Positions 9,291 to 21,500 of a stretch of 64,000 bases of DNA are shown piece by piece. This stretch comes from Symbiodinium natans (lineage: Eukaryota > Sar > Dinophyceae > Suessiales > Symbiodiniaceae), in NCBI GenBank assembly GCA_905221605.1, contig CAJNDS010000022.1:126001-190000 (forward strand), written 5' to 3'. The position numbers were made by a program, and so were the translations under genes. The stretch's first letter is position 1, and every line of letters begins with the position of its first letter. The notes under the pieces were generated by a model. That model saw only the letters and a program-made list of their open reading frames with translations. It searched no databases and was not told the origin of the DNA.

Positions 9291-9725
9291 TATGATGTTA
9301 TATATTATTATATCACATTATATCAGGTTAAATCATATTATATTGTATTATATTATATCATATTATATTGGATTTCATTATATTACTTTATATTTCATTA
9401 TATTACATTTTATTACCTTCTATTCTATAATATTACATGATATGACATAATATGACATTATATGACATTATATTACATTATATTACATTATATTACATTA
9501 TTTGACATTATATGACATTATATGACATTATATTACATTATATTACATTATATTACATTATATTACATTATATTACATTATATTACATTATATTACATTA
9601 TGTTACATTATGTTACATTATATTTTATTATATCACATTATATTAAATTATGTTTGTGTAATATTTGATTATATTACATTATGTTACATTATATTACAGC
9701 ATATTACATTATATGATATTATATG
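9291..9725. repeat. AT-rich satellite, 10-bp unit ACATTATATT
   Basis: About 435 bp built on a 5/10-bp unit (TATTACATTA). It is near perfect from about 9511 to 9600 and degrades outward with TATGACATTA, TGTTACATTA and TATCACATTA variants. It is sharply bounded by normal-composition DNA on both sides and has no coding potential. Confidence 0.9.
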
Positions 9726-11219
9726 AGCCCAAGTCTTGATGTGGAGAGGCGTTAGCTTCGCTTGCAGTTGCAGGTTTGCGACTCAAGCTGTCACTTCGCT
9801 CCAACATTGATAACAGGGGGTCCAAAACGTTTTGCTCGAAATACGGGCTCAACTTTGGTCCAGATTTGGAATTCGTTTTAGTTCCAAGCTTGTGTTGTTG
9901 GCAGCACGCGAGATCTTTGAAACTGTTGAATTGATGTTGCTCTTCCCACGCAAGAATTGTGTTGTTGTGAGTGCACGTCTCGCGTAATCTTCGAGTGATC
10001 TCCTTGCTGCGTTGCTCAGTGTACTGGCTGCAGCTGTGTGTGAAAAAATTGGTTGACGCATGGCCAAGTGTGCTGCGGCAACAATGAATGCGGTTCGGGA
10101 CGCGTGGGCAGAGTCACATCGCGTAGGCTAGGAGGCTGGGCGTACCACAGTGCCACAACATGATGGGTGATCGTTTTGAAAACGACCAAATGTCTTTGCA
10201 CGGGTAGGCCCAGCTATGTGAGAAGAGGAGTGCTTGAATTGCCTTGGAACGGGGATTCCTCGGTTTAAGGTGGAACGGTCAAGCAGAAGGATCATGTGTT
10301 TGCAATTGTCATTCGTGATCTTCATTGCGAAACGGGTGCGTTTAGCTCACAAAGCCAGCAGTGCTTATGCTCCTGCGTTCAATAGCCTGTCCTCATGAGT
10401 TGATGAACATATCTGAAGATATCTTGCAATGGATCATATTCGCTCGTGGTGTCCCGATGAAATGAGCGCAAGCAGTAGCATCTCTGGACGGGCTTTCACA
10501 TAGGCAATCGTTGGTTTCTCGATCCCTTACCCGATTTGGTTTATCGTATTGCCAGCACACCCCACAGAAAGAGGCAGTATATCATTATAAGTGAGTCACT
10601 ACCAAAATGTTTGCGTGTAATGATGAGATATTCTCAGGAACTTTTTGGATGGGATAATCACATTCTTGCCGGTGCACCGATTTGTCATGAATGGTTGTGC
10701 ACGGCTTACATATGGAGCCAGAATCTCGTCGCAGCTGTTTGGGCCCTAGACAAGCTGTATTACACTGGTTTAGCAGGAAAACTTGCCGTACCAAGTCGTG
10801 ACGCCCGTGCATTTGTAGTTTTCACTGCCCGTGAGTCCAAGCAAGCATCGTCATAACCTTGCGCCTGCAGAGCAGTTCTGCAGTAGAACGTTTGAAGTTT
10901 GGCAGTTGTTTGGCTTTTGCGTTCTTTTACATGGCCATAAATGCAGCTCTTATGGAGTTAATCAGCAGCCAAAACCACAGCGGCCAGCATGAACGGGTTG
11001 GAGAGACTTGGCTCAACTCGTTGGTGCGCGGTGTTTGATAGATACCAATTCCAAAGCTTCGGGTTTGGTGCGGGGCTCAGGAAATTCCTGGAAGCTGATT
11101 TCAATTTGCTCATCAAAAAATATGATGAGTTGTGGGCCGTCGAGGCGTGATGGTCGCTTGGTTGTTGCAACCATGGCAATCAGTTTCTGTGCATGTGATG
11201 GGCGCCGCGTGATTTGCAG
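9726..11219. other. No supported gene
   Basis: Short open frames on both strands show no recognisable domain or codon pattern. The first exons of the KIFBP homologue (upstream of the one at 11220) should lie here or further left, but I could not identify them. Confidence 0.4.
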
Positions 11220-14200
11220 GATCCAGAAGACAATCCGTACAAGAGCAAGTATCTTGCCCGAGAGATCCTGGAAGTAGCAGTTGCCCGGCTCATGGTTTTC
11301 TAGTTGCGGCGAGTTTCATGCTAGGAGTCGTGTTTCCTTGTATTTTCCAAGATCCCACCAACGACTTCACGAATCTTCTCGTTTCTCCCAGGCATGGAGG
11401 GGTTTTGTTCTGGGCCCGCGTGTAGAGGTGAAAGACTTGGAGGCGCTCGTTGCAGAGGAGGTCTCCGTGAAATTGGCGGACCGTGGACGTGAAGTCTTTG
11501 CCAGGCTTGGGGCATCTTCAGAGTTGACACGTAGTTAGGCAGATGCAGTAGACTCAGTACACATCGGTAAGCAAGGACAATGACACCCTGCAGGCTGTTG
11601 CTGTTTCTTGGGAAGAACTGCTATTTCTGCGAGGAGGCACGCACATGAGTTGCCATGAATTCAGCTACTTCGCGGCAATGTTGTTCGAGTAAGAATCTGT
11701 TCCCAGGTTCCACAGGCTGAGAAGTACTTCATTCGATCTTTGGAACGCTACTTGCGGTCAACACTTCGACTGGATCCGGAGCCCTTTTGCTTCATCCAGG
11801 CCCCCCCCATCAAATCTCGAATGTTGCGTGCGAAAATAGTGATTGAAGTGGCCTTGCAGCTGTGGGACCTTTCTGCTGTAAGCCAGGATGTCTTCAACCA
11901 GCTGGGCATGCTCTGGTGCAATCGCGGGGGTCACAAAGCCCGGATGCCCAGGTGCCTTCCCTTTGCTTGTTGTTTGATTCTTTGCGTGCCAAGCTTGAAC
12001 GCAAAGCTGCCGAGGAAGGAATGAACTTCTTGCGCAGGGCACAGGTCATGTATTCGAGGAGGCCGCAGGCTGTGCGAGACGCCTGCGAGGAGCGCTGTGA
12101 GAACAACTACACCATGACAATGTCCTTTGGATTATTCTGTATGCTTTGCTCATCATCGGGGCTTTGAAACCCAGTATAACCCAAAGCCCCAAAGCCCCAA
12201 AGCCCCCAAAACCCCCAACCCCAAATCTGCAGCAGCCTCTGCCCAGGTTCTACTTGGCCCAAGCATATGGGGCGCTGCAGAAGCCGACGCTTTCAGCGCA
12301 CTTTTGTGCCGAAACCATGAGTCGCCAGCTCGAGGCATGTTTCATTCTAGAAAAATCAGGTTTGGAGGGCTGGAGCTGATTTGGAGCTTGTTTCCAAACG
12401 TAGCCTTTTCAAATGCCGGTGTGGTGTGTTCCGGTGTCGTGCTAGAGGCCCGGGAGCTGTTGCAACACAACTTCTTTCGGATGCATGTGTAATTTGAATT
12501 GTGTGAGCCGGACAGCATGCTGCAGAATCCTTTCTATTCTGAACCGTTTTCTCCCTGCAGTCGAACTCATTTGGCTTGCGCAGCCAAGAGATCAATGAGC
12601 GGGACCCTTTCGATGCCAAGGATTGGATCAGGCGTGGTTGCGAAATTGTCATAATTGTCTTGCCAGACATCGTTGTACTGTATGGTCCGTTCTTGTGACA
12701 AGACTGCATGTGCCAGCACTTCTGAGCACTAGGAACTGCTGTGCCTTGTCCGACTTCTTCATCAACGATGGCATGTTCTGGACTGCTGACGCCTGACGGC
12801 AAGAACAACGATGAAACCATCCTGCCAGGTTGTCAGTTTTCACAGTATTGGATGGCATTGGCAATGATGGCACGTATGCCTCGCTACGGTCTGCTTTGCG
12901 TTGTGAGGAATACTTGCTGCACTCAGCCTTGGTCATGTGCGAGCGTGCCAGAGAGATTCTTGGCTCAGAGCCGGAGAACATCTCCGAGCTCAAGGCGGAG
13001 TGCATGCGCGACATTGGAAACATGCATCTTGGACCCAGCAAGGTGACTTACGAACCTAAGGGACCTAAGTTGGCTGGGGAGTCTCCTAGAGGATCATAGA
13101 GTGCCCACAGCAGCTGTGTAGAAGCAGCGTGTGGTAGAAGCAGAGTGTGGCAAAGTCTTGACTCAGGCACCCTGTAGTTTGAACTGGACAGCAAGGTACG
13201 CAACGCGCTTGAAGTTCTCCAGGGCTTGCGCTGAAAGACCAGATGCCTGGGAAGAGGCACCTGGTCTCGCGCTTGTAGCTCCGTTGTAGCAATGTAGAAT
13301 TGCTGGCTGAACTCGAAGACCAGGTGTGGCGCGGTGAACGCAAAAAGGCGGAAGAATCTGCCGGTCCAGATGAGGCAGCGTGGTGGTTTGCCGATTTACA
13401 TTTCGCGAGACATTCGCATGTTGAACAGAATTCCCAACTAGAAAGAGCCATTGAATTGAAAGGACGTGAATTCCCCTGAAACACCAGTATTGTCTTTGTG
13501 TCTGATGCAAGGTTCCAAGCTCCAAAAAAAAACAGCAAAATAGTATCATAGTTGACTGGTAAGGTCGAGCACGTAGCATTCCGGGCTCAGTTTTTGGAGC
13601 TGTTGACGCAGGGACTTGGGGGCTTGTGTGCACGGCCCATTGTTCTGGTTCAGGGTGTCGCTTGGCTCAGCTTTCGGCTCCGGACTTGGGTAGGGGTTGT
13701 GTTGACCTCCTGTTTTCTCAGGGCTGCCCTGTTAGATTCCCTTCCCTGCTTTCACCACCCCACCTGAATGCGGCTATCCAAACCCTCTTCGTCCTCGCTT
13801 GCGGCGCCTTCAAGGCCATCTGCAACTGGTCTCGTTCATGCCATCCGTGCTGCTGTGGAAGCCCAAAGGGACGTGCTTGAGGAACTTCAGAAACCTCGTC
13901 GTAGCGCCTTGGGCCACTTGCGCGCCACCACTCAGAAAGCCGTGCTGCGGGCGATTGCGGCCGCCCACCAGGCATCTCCGAGCTCTTCTGGCAGGGGCGG
14001 CCGCCCACTCGCACACACCGAAACTGTTCTCAGACCTTAGCTGCTTAGCTACGAGCATCGGCTTTCAGAAAGCAATGAAGAGGTAGAAAGAGGAAGACCG
14101 TCAACGAGTGCTTCCACGTCGGCGGTGCTGGCAAGACCACGAGCCCCGGGGCCCATGTTGGACCTCTCCCTTTCTCCTTGCTAAGGACACCTGTATGCAT

Positions 14201-17200
14201 GGAGCTGGAGAGCCGAGCCCGCATCAACCTGATCGAAGGCACCGCTCTTCTACAGAATTGGTGGCATCAACTCCAGGTTCGCTTCCGTGATTGACTCCAA
14301 CATGTCGAGAGGAGCCATTTGCAAAGGGAAGTCCCCTTCCCGAACTTTGCTGCCTGTGCTCGGGCTTATCGCCTCCACCTCCCCCTGAATTTGGGCTCTT
14401 TGGTTGGTGTGCCTCACCGGAAGCGGTGTGGCGACTGTGCGATGTGCACCATGTACAGAAAGCCCCGTCGGAGGAGCAAAGCAGTTCGGTCTGTGCTCGG
14501 CAATGTGCAGCTTGAGACCTACTAACTTTGGGGCTTTGGCCGGCATGGAGAGAATATTCAAGACTAGAAGCTTAAGGATTCGACACACCCTCAGCTCCCG
14601 AAGCCACATTCCCTTGAATATTCAAGACAGAATTGTTGCTATTGCGATTCATCTTCTGCTTTGTCACAATATGGGGGCTGCTGAACTTGGGGCCAAAAAT
14701 CTGTGTCAGGGCACGAAGCTCAGCTTCCGCGTGGCGGCAGACCGAGTTGAGCGCCCTCCGGAGGGCGGAAGCGGACCCATACAGTGGGACGAGGTCTTCC
14801 CCGAGGCGTTGTTTGTGATGTTGTGCACATTGCTTGCAATCACGGTGCACGTTGCAACGACAGTTTGGAGGTCATGCTCTTCTTTTGTCTAGTTCAGTTG
14901 TCAGGTCGTCCATCTGGAAGATGATGAGGCTCATGACAACTTATTGGCCGAGGAGCACGAGGTCTGACAGCCGCCTAACCAGTCGCTGTATTGGTAAAGC
15001 TTCAAGTCACCATGTGCACAGGCCGCGGATGATCACGATGAGGCACTGCTCCCGAGCTGTCTGTGCACTGTTGCTGTATCGAGGGCAAACGTCCAGAAAT
15101 GCCCCCTTGGGGGGTATGGGGGTATGGTGTCAAGTTTACAGTTGGGGAGTGAAGGTTGTGGGCACCGGGTCTATGATCGTATGTTTGTGTATGGCAACAA
15201 GATGATAAACATCAAAAAAGGCTCTGTGAGACGCGAGTTCCCGTCCAGCAATAAAAAGGTAAATCTTGTAAACATAAGCAAAATGATACCCAGAGCACAT
15301 CAAAGTCTCCAGGAACCATTCAGAAAAAAAACAAAATAAATCTGATGTAAGTTCTACATGTTTTCTTAGTCATAGTTGGGTACCATTTTACATTTTTAAG
15401 GGTACTTAACCCCAATACGGAATAAAATGTTAAATTTTTATTATTATTATCCCAACAATGAACTAGTTTAGATTTCTAAAACAAATCCTAGAAGATTATG
15501 TATGGTGTGGTATTCTTTTTCCCTCCTCATTAGTATGAATATGTTCACCAAACGTCTACAGATGTACCGAATTCGCGAACAGCATTAGCGTCCATAGAAT
15601 TACATTACTTTAAAGTTTATCGGGTCTTGCTTGCGCACAAGAAAATACAATCGCAGAAAAAAAGTGAAGGAAAGATAGAACACATTGTCCATCCACGACG
15701 GTCCTTTTTCTCATCAATCTTCCATCTGCTTTCTCGCTTTGCCAAACCCTCACACACACACAACCAAACTCTTTCCACCCCGTGCCAGTGCACATCTGAA
15801 ATAGTTTTTAGTGACCTACAACATGCGCTGTTGTTCTTTACCGTTCTCGCTGCTCTGCAATTCTCTCTAACTCTCTTGAGCTGCTAGAGTAAAGGAGAGG
15901 GAGCGCGGCCGAGCATGCGATTGAAACATTTCGAACCCACTTCTGAACCTCTTGGACGCCTCTGTCAAACACTTGTTCGCTGATGCGGACGGCTTTCTTT
16001 CGGTTTCTGCTTTCCGACGGGGAGGGGCCCATCTCAACTCAACTGGGTGTATAGCACATGCAAGGGGTCCGCAAGATGGCCAATCCATCCATTTATGGGT
16101 TGCTTCCGGGTGGAGAGCGCTCTGAATAAAATCCTTGCATTTTGTTGAATGTCTAGGGAAGATGGCAAAATATAATCGTTCTTCATAGTAACTAATTGCA
16201 GCATACAGCATTGGGCACTTTACATGGGTTTGGAAGGACGAATTTGTGGGGCGGATGCAGGGCGACAGAAGTTTCAAGAATGCAGCTGTTGTTGCACTCT
16301 GTCGCTGTTTGGGGCCTTGCGGTTTTCGTGGAGGACCAGTGGCTGATCCTGGGGCCGAATGACAGGATCCGCCTTCCGGTGCACTTCAGGCGCGATGCCT
16401 GCACAGGAGGGCACTACACAGCAATATTCAGCATTTAGTGGAGATTTAAGAGCCGTGACCTGGGCCTTGGACCCACAGCATGGGTGTCGTGAGGGGTCTC
16501 GATTTGACGCCTTTGTTTGAAAGGCTCTTGCACGCTCACACTCAGCGCCGCATTCGTGGGGTCCCCGACATTTTCTCACAGATTGTCACACAACCCTCAT
16601 TGTTTGGCACAGCTTGTCCGTTCTTTGCAGAGCCATGCAGGGATCCCCGTCCCAGGCAGGGCGAATGCTGCATTCTTGGAGCAGCGTGGGCCTCACAAGG
16701 CTGTGGAAGGCACGGCTCCACTCTGGTTTCAGTGAAGCTTCATGACAACGAAAGCATGCAGCAAATGTGCGCGAATGCAAATGCGCGGGCGTGCATGTTC
16801 ACATACCTGGACGTGCCGATCACGATTTTTCTCTGAGAAAGGGACCATTCCACCTTGCTACAAGGGAGCATGGTAGCCAGCTGTTGTTGGCGCACAGCCT
16901 AGGCAGCCTGTGCCATTCCTGGTGACAAGCATGACGAAGCTTAAAGACACGCGCTATACAGCTATTTCCCTACCCTCTTATGGGGCTGCTCCTTCTGTTT
17001 GGATAGCTGGGTGGCTCCGCGGATGCATGTGGATGCACAGCCTGTGGTGGTCCCATCACCTGCGTTGAACTTCCTTCACTTCAGTCTGTCTGTGTCGAGT
17101 GCACACATGGTTGGTCTGTTGCTATGCCTGTGTGTGTGGGGTACTACACAGAGACACTTGCAACCTACGAGTACAGCAGCACCCAGATTCGGTCATTACA

Positions 17201-18230
17201 TGAACGCATAGCCAGGCTCGAAGCCACAGCACAGTAATTGTCCAACACATCGCGGCCCACGCTTTGAAAGCAACATGCGAGACGCATTCAGCGTTGCCCA
17301 AAAGATGCGCAGAGGTAGCAGGTTAGGTTCTTTAACTTGTTCACCAAGACCCCATGAGTGCATCTAGCGCCTGTTTTGTCACCTAGTTCCCGGCAGCATT
17401 TTGCATTCCGATGCATCTCCGATGTATTGAAATTTCAGTGCCCATGGCAAGGCGAAGAAACTGCAGTTGACGGGTCAGCGCCTCAACCCGAGTCATCCCG
17501 CGTCTGGTCGGAAGATGTCCGGGCCAGAGAGAGCTTGCCAAAATTCGAAGAGCTCAAAGTCGCTGTCGTTCCCAGGGCTCCCTGGCCCTCTTGCGTCGGC
17601 GTGTCTTTCACTGCTGCCCGAGAGGCCTGCTCGAGTTTCAGCCCCGCGCCTCCACGAGAGAGCAAGTTTTGACTCGGCATGGTGACAATTCAAGAAAACA
17701 GTAGCATACGTTAGCACTTTGATCACACGAGGGCATCAACAAGCACATTTGCTGCAAGATTTCCAGCTTTCATCGGACTGCCAGATTTTCAAGCTGGGCA
17801 ACCACTTCTTCGCCCATGCTCTCGACTACTTCCTCCTGGATGGTTGGGTGACAGAGCATGTCAGGACCTGTGTAACTTGCAGTGTGGTCAAAACTCCTCC
17901 ATGATGTGATACACCGTGCAAGGATACTTCAAGAGTTGTCGACGATGTATCGCACTTTGCAATACTGGGAGAAGGCCACAACACAGTTTGTCGCAACTTG
18001 ATCCAGATGCCCTCTTTTCGTGAAGCCAGTGAATGCAACTGGGTTCCGACTGCATGAGCATGCAGGATCCAAAGCGGTCCGCTGCGATGCTCAAACGACG
18101 AGCCGGCCACCTGACTTGTGCCTTGTTCATTAGGACCATCCTATTGCCTGTCATGCTTTCATGTCCTTTCACTTGATGTAACGTTGCAGCTCTATGCAAC
18201 ATTCGTTTTGAGTTCGTTGAGCTTGGGAAG
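11220..18230 (+). CDS. KIFBP: KIF-binding protein (KIFBP/KBP) homologue, 5' and middle exons
   Basis: Colinear exons match KBP, a TPR-like protein that binds kinesin motors in animals. Exons seen: 11220-11294 (DPEDNPYKSKYLAREIL); probable 11402-11527; 11716-about 11957 (EKYFIRSLERYL ... VFNQLGMLWCNRGG); 11994-about 12116; 12247-12334 (FYLAQAYGAL ... SRQLE); 12561-12631 joined to 12733-about 12790 (DWIRNCCALSDFFINDGMFW); 12908-13042 (EYLLHSALVMCERAREILG); about 13298-13478 (ELLAELEDQVWRGERKKAEE); 17763-17864 (IFKLGNHFFAHALDYFLLDG) joined to 17923-17974 (LQELSTMYRTLQYWEK); 18066-about 18116 (DPKRSAAMLKRRAG); 18190-about 18230 (LCNIRFEFVELGK). Reading phase is kept across the 12631/12733, 17864/17923 and 17974/18066 joins. 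Several donors are GC; the one at 17865 looks like GA. The start codon was not found. The remaining exons are about 30 kb downstream. Confidence 0.8.
13768..14276 (+). other. Unassigned possible exons inside the KIFBP region
   Basis: A 90-residue ATG frame at 13768-14040 (Ala/Ser/Arg-rich, HAIRAAVEAQRDVLEELQKP) and a short exon-like reading at 14199-14276 (ESRARINLIEGTALLQNWW, followed by a CAG|GTTCGC edge) look coding in composition. They do not match KBP or any family I recognise. Confidence 0.25.
14300..17760. other. Mostly intronic sequence, with an AT-rich island at about 15280-15620
   Basis: No confident exon. The AT-rich island (poly-A runs, TTATTATTATTAT near 15440) contrasts with GC-richer flanks. 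A frame at 16196-16438 (VFVEDQWLILGPNDRIRL) and one near 17440-17590 could be exons but match nothing known to me. Confidence 0.35.
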
Positions 18231-18518
18231 TTATGTCCGATGTGCTATGCTGCATTGTCCCGCCGCCTCAAACGAGCTTTTATCTCGGGCCATCGGCCGT
18301 CCCCAGCCGCAAGGCAAGAGAAGCTGATTGCAATTTTGGCTTGTGTTCGCGAGAGCGCAGACGTTGGCACCATTGTAGAAAGGGAATGCTTCACGCTTTT
18401 GTAGCATGCCTGGCACAGGTTGGATGGGCGACCGCCGAGGTCTGTGCGTCAATGTGCTCTCATGGTCTGCGCTTGTGTGACAACGTTTGTGTGCTTTTTC
18501 GGGTTTCTTCGCGAGCAG

Positions 18519-21500
18519 AGGAGACCGCGGCTATGGCCGCGATGGCCGCGATGGCCGGGATGGCCGCGGCCGCTGGAGCCGCGGAGGGCGCGGCGAGGAG
18601 GAGGTGAGAAGGGCATGTGGGCATGTGAAAACACACGAAAACACACGAAAGCTCTTTTCTTGCATCCTAGAACATCTAAGAACACGAAAGCTCGCGTAGC
18701 GGAGCTGGAGTTTAATCTGCTTTAGCAGTAGGGGGCCGACCACGGCCAGAAAAGAGCGTATTATTGCTACTATCTCATTGGGGGGGGGGAGGGGGGGGGG
18801 GGGGGGGGGAGGGGGGGAGGGGGGGGGGGGAGGGGGGGGGGGGTAAATTGATACATCACACGAAGTCCTTGGTTTTGGAGGGGGGGGGGGGGGGGTGGGG
18901 GGGGTAAATTGATATATATATATATATATATATATCAATACCTGAAGGGGCGGGGTTTTTAAAGCTAGTATCCTCCCTGCGACGGCTGCAAAGAAGACTC
19001 TGACCCCTCAAGAATGCCTCCAACAGGTCCCTGCCCACACTTTCTCATGCAACTTTGCTCTTGCTTCCGGCCCCCGAGCTTTCGTCCTCCCTGCCTCCGG
19101 CCCTCAAGTCTCTCGAGTTCTCCTGAGGGGGAGGGTGCAGCTCAGGACGACCGAAGGGATCCGCCGGCCCGGCGTCCCGAAGGCCAAGGCATTGGAAAGG
19201 ATTTTTGTGTTTGACTTCCGCTGATCTGTGCCGTCATGTCCTCATGCCCAGCATGCTGCTTCTGCGAGGTGACCGAAGCGACCACCGAGGCTACGGCCGA
19301 GAGTCTGGTCGCGAGTCCGGCCGAGAGTCTGGCCGCGAGTCTGGGCGTAGCCGGTGGCGAAACCGGGAGGACGAGGAGGAGGCCACGTGGACCCATGAGC
19401 CGTTTGCACAACTGACATACATTATCTGATTTGCATACTTGTAGTCCCGTGCCAAAATTGTGTTGCTTCCGCAACCCTTGGGGTAACACTTCAGTTCTCA
19501 ATGGCCCTTGGATGCATCCATTTGGACGCTGTTAGTTGAGTCTAGACTCCCCGACGACGCATGATTTTCTGTGTCTCCGATTGCCAAACCTTTTATGCAC
19601 TCCCATTTCAGACTAATTTGGTTCTCACCTCCGTTCGGTCCATAGGGGTTGCTAAGGGGTCATGGGGTTGTCCATGGGGGTATCATAGTTTCATAAAGGT
19701 TCAGAGGAGGTCCACAGAAGGTCCATGATCGTTCCATAGGGGTGGGTCACAGGCGGTCCCTAGAAAGTCCATCACATGAGGTTTCATGAGTGCATGGGCT
19801 GCCAATCGGTCAGAAAGATCCATACAGCGTCCATTGGGGTGTAAAGGGGCCCATAGAGAGTCAAGGTTCATAGGAGGTCCATGAAAATTCATAGGCGGTC
19901 CATAAAGGTCCACAGGAGGTCCGTTAAGGGGCCATGGGGGGCATATGGAGGCCCACAGCAGTTTGAGACATCCTCCCACATGCACTACGGAATTGAGTGA
20001 ACATGTTCCCAGCGACTTCCCACTCGTCACTCCAGGCACCGCCACCTCCAGCGACGACAAGCAAGGTGGAAAAACGTTCGATGTTCTGGAGGGTTAAGTG
20101 ATAGACAGATTGTTTTAGGGTCAAATTTGCCTAGGGGGTTTCGGAAGCAAAATTGGGCAACACACTGTGGCACGTTGCAGTGTTGCAGGCCTCCGCTCCA
20201 CCTTTGACTGTGAGCGGCTGTCAGAATGAGACCATCAGCTCAATTATTGCCCCTTGGAGAAGTCCTGGAAGAGTCCTTTTTAGTGCTTAGATTGAAAAGC
20301 CGAGGAGATCTGCACCGGATGTCCTTGGCAACCGAGGCTGGTATCTACATGCCAGACAGCCTCAACCACGGGAAGGTGGTGTACAAGAAGCAGGAGAAGT
20401 CCCGAGGCCGACACGCACCGTATGCGGTATCCAGAATCAGGCTATTCCGTTGCCAAAATGACTGCGTTTGCTGTCAGGGCTAGACGTCCTGATCTACTTC
20501 TGGGATGAGCGGGACGGCAGCAGTCTCGGCTGTCTTCGGTTTCTGCCTCCGAAGGTTTACTACTCGAGCGCCCGAGGTCCAGAACTTTGTGGCTGGTGGT
20601 TCGGTCCGAACGTCGGTGGCGACCAGGCGTGCAGACTGGAGATTGAAGGAGATTGAAGGTTCATATAGGTTCATGCATGTCATGCCATACACGTTCGCCG
20701 TGTTTCGTCATGCTGGCCACTGGCCTGCATGCTCAGCTGTTGGCATTGACTTGTCATCGCTTTGGGTGCAGGTCTGGGCCTATCACCCAAGCCGAACGGC
20801 CGGCACTCCGCCCGGCTCGGAATGGAACGTTCCACATGACGGAGATGTCGATCCCAGCTTCACAGTCTCTGCCATGCGTGCGCCGCCCAGGCATCAGGAA
20901 GTTGACGTCTGTGCGAGAAATAAGCGGTCAGGGACGTCCCCTCAAGACGATAAAGGGCATCAGCCGAACTTGAGCTGCCGAGGTACGGCTCCATCGCAGC
21001 CTCCTGCAGGCTCATTCGAGTCTTCAAGATTGGGGGCATCCCGGTGTCGATTGTAGCGGTCCGAATTGCCAGGCGAGCCCAGCCCAGACCGCTCCACTGC
21101 GCGGAGCCGGCCGAGGGAGGTTCCGCTTTCCTGTCGGGCCAGCTTCGAAGAGAGCGGTCTGAACGTAGAATAAGTCATTGTAAGACTAAGTCATTCTGGC
21201 ACAAGCAGTGCGCACACTGCGCGCAGTGCGCGCAGTGCGCGCAGCGCGCAGGGTTTCATTATGTTTCTCATATTGTTCGAGATCTGCAACGTGCGTGTGC
21301 AGGCAGCCAAGAGGCCGCCGCCTGAGGCCGAACCTGCGCCCGAAGGCCGGGAGAGCAGAGCGTGGTAGCCGCGTGCTCGTCACGCGGTTTTATGATGTTT
21401 GTGTGTAAAAGGCAAGCTTGCGGTATCCTGCAGTGCTTTTGCAGCCAATTCAGGGCAAAGAAGGGCTCAAGAGGAAGAGCTGGCAACTCAACAGAGCTCC

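Noticed and set aside
19701-20060. Minus-strand Gly-Pro-Pro-Met repeat protein
   Set aside because: It follows the GGTCCAT minisatellite and has no start, splice or domain support.
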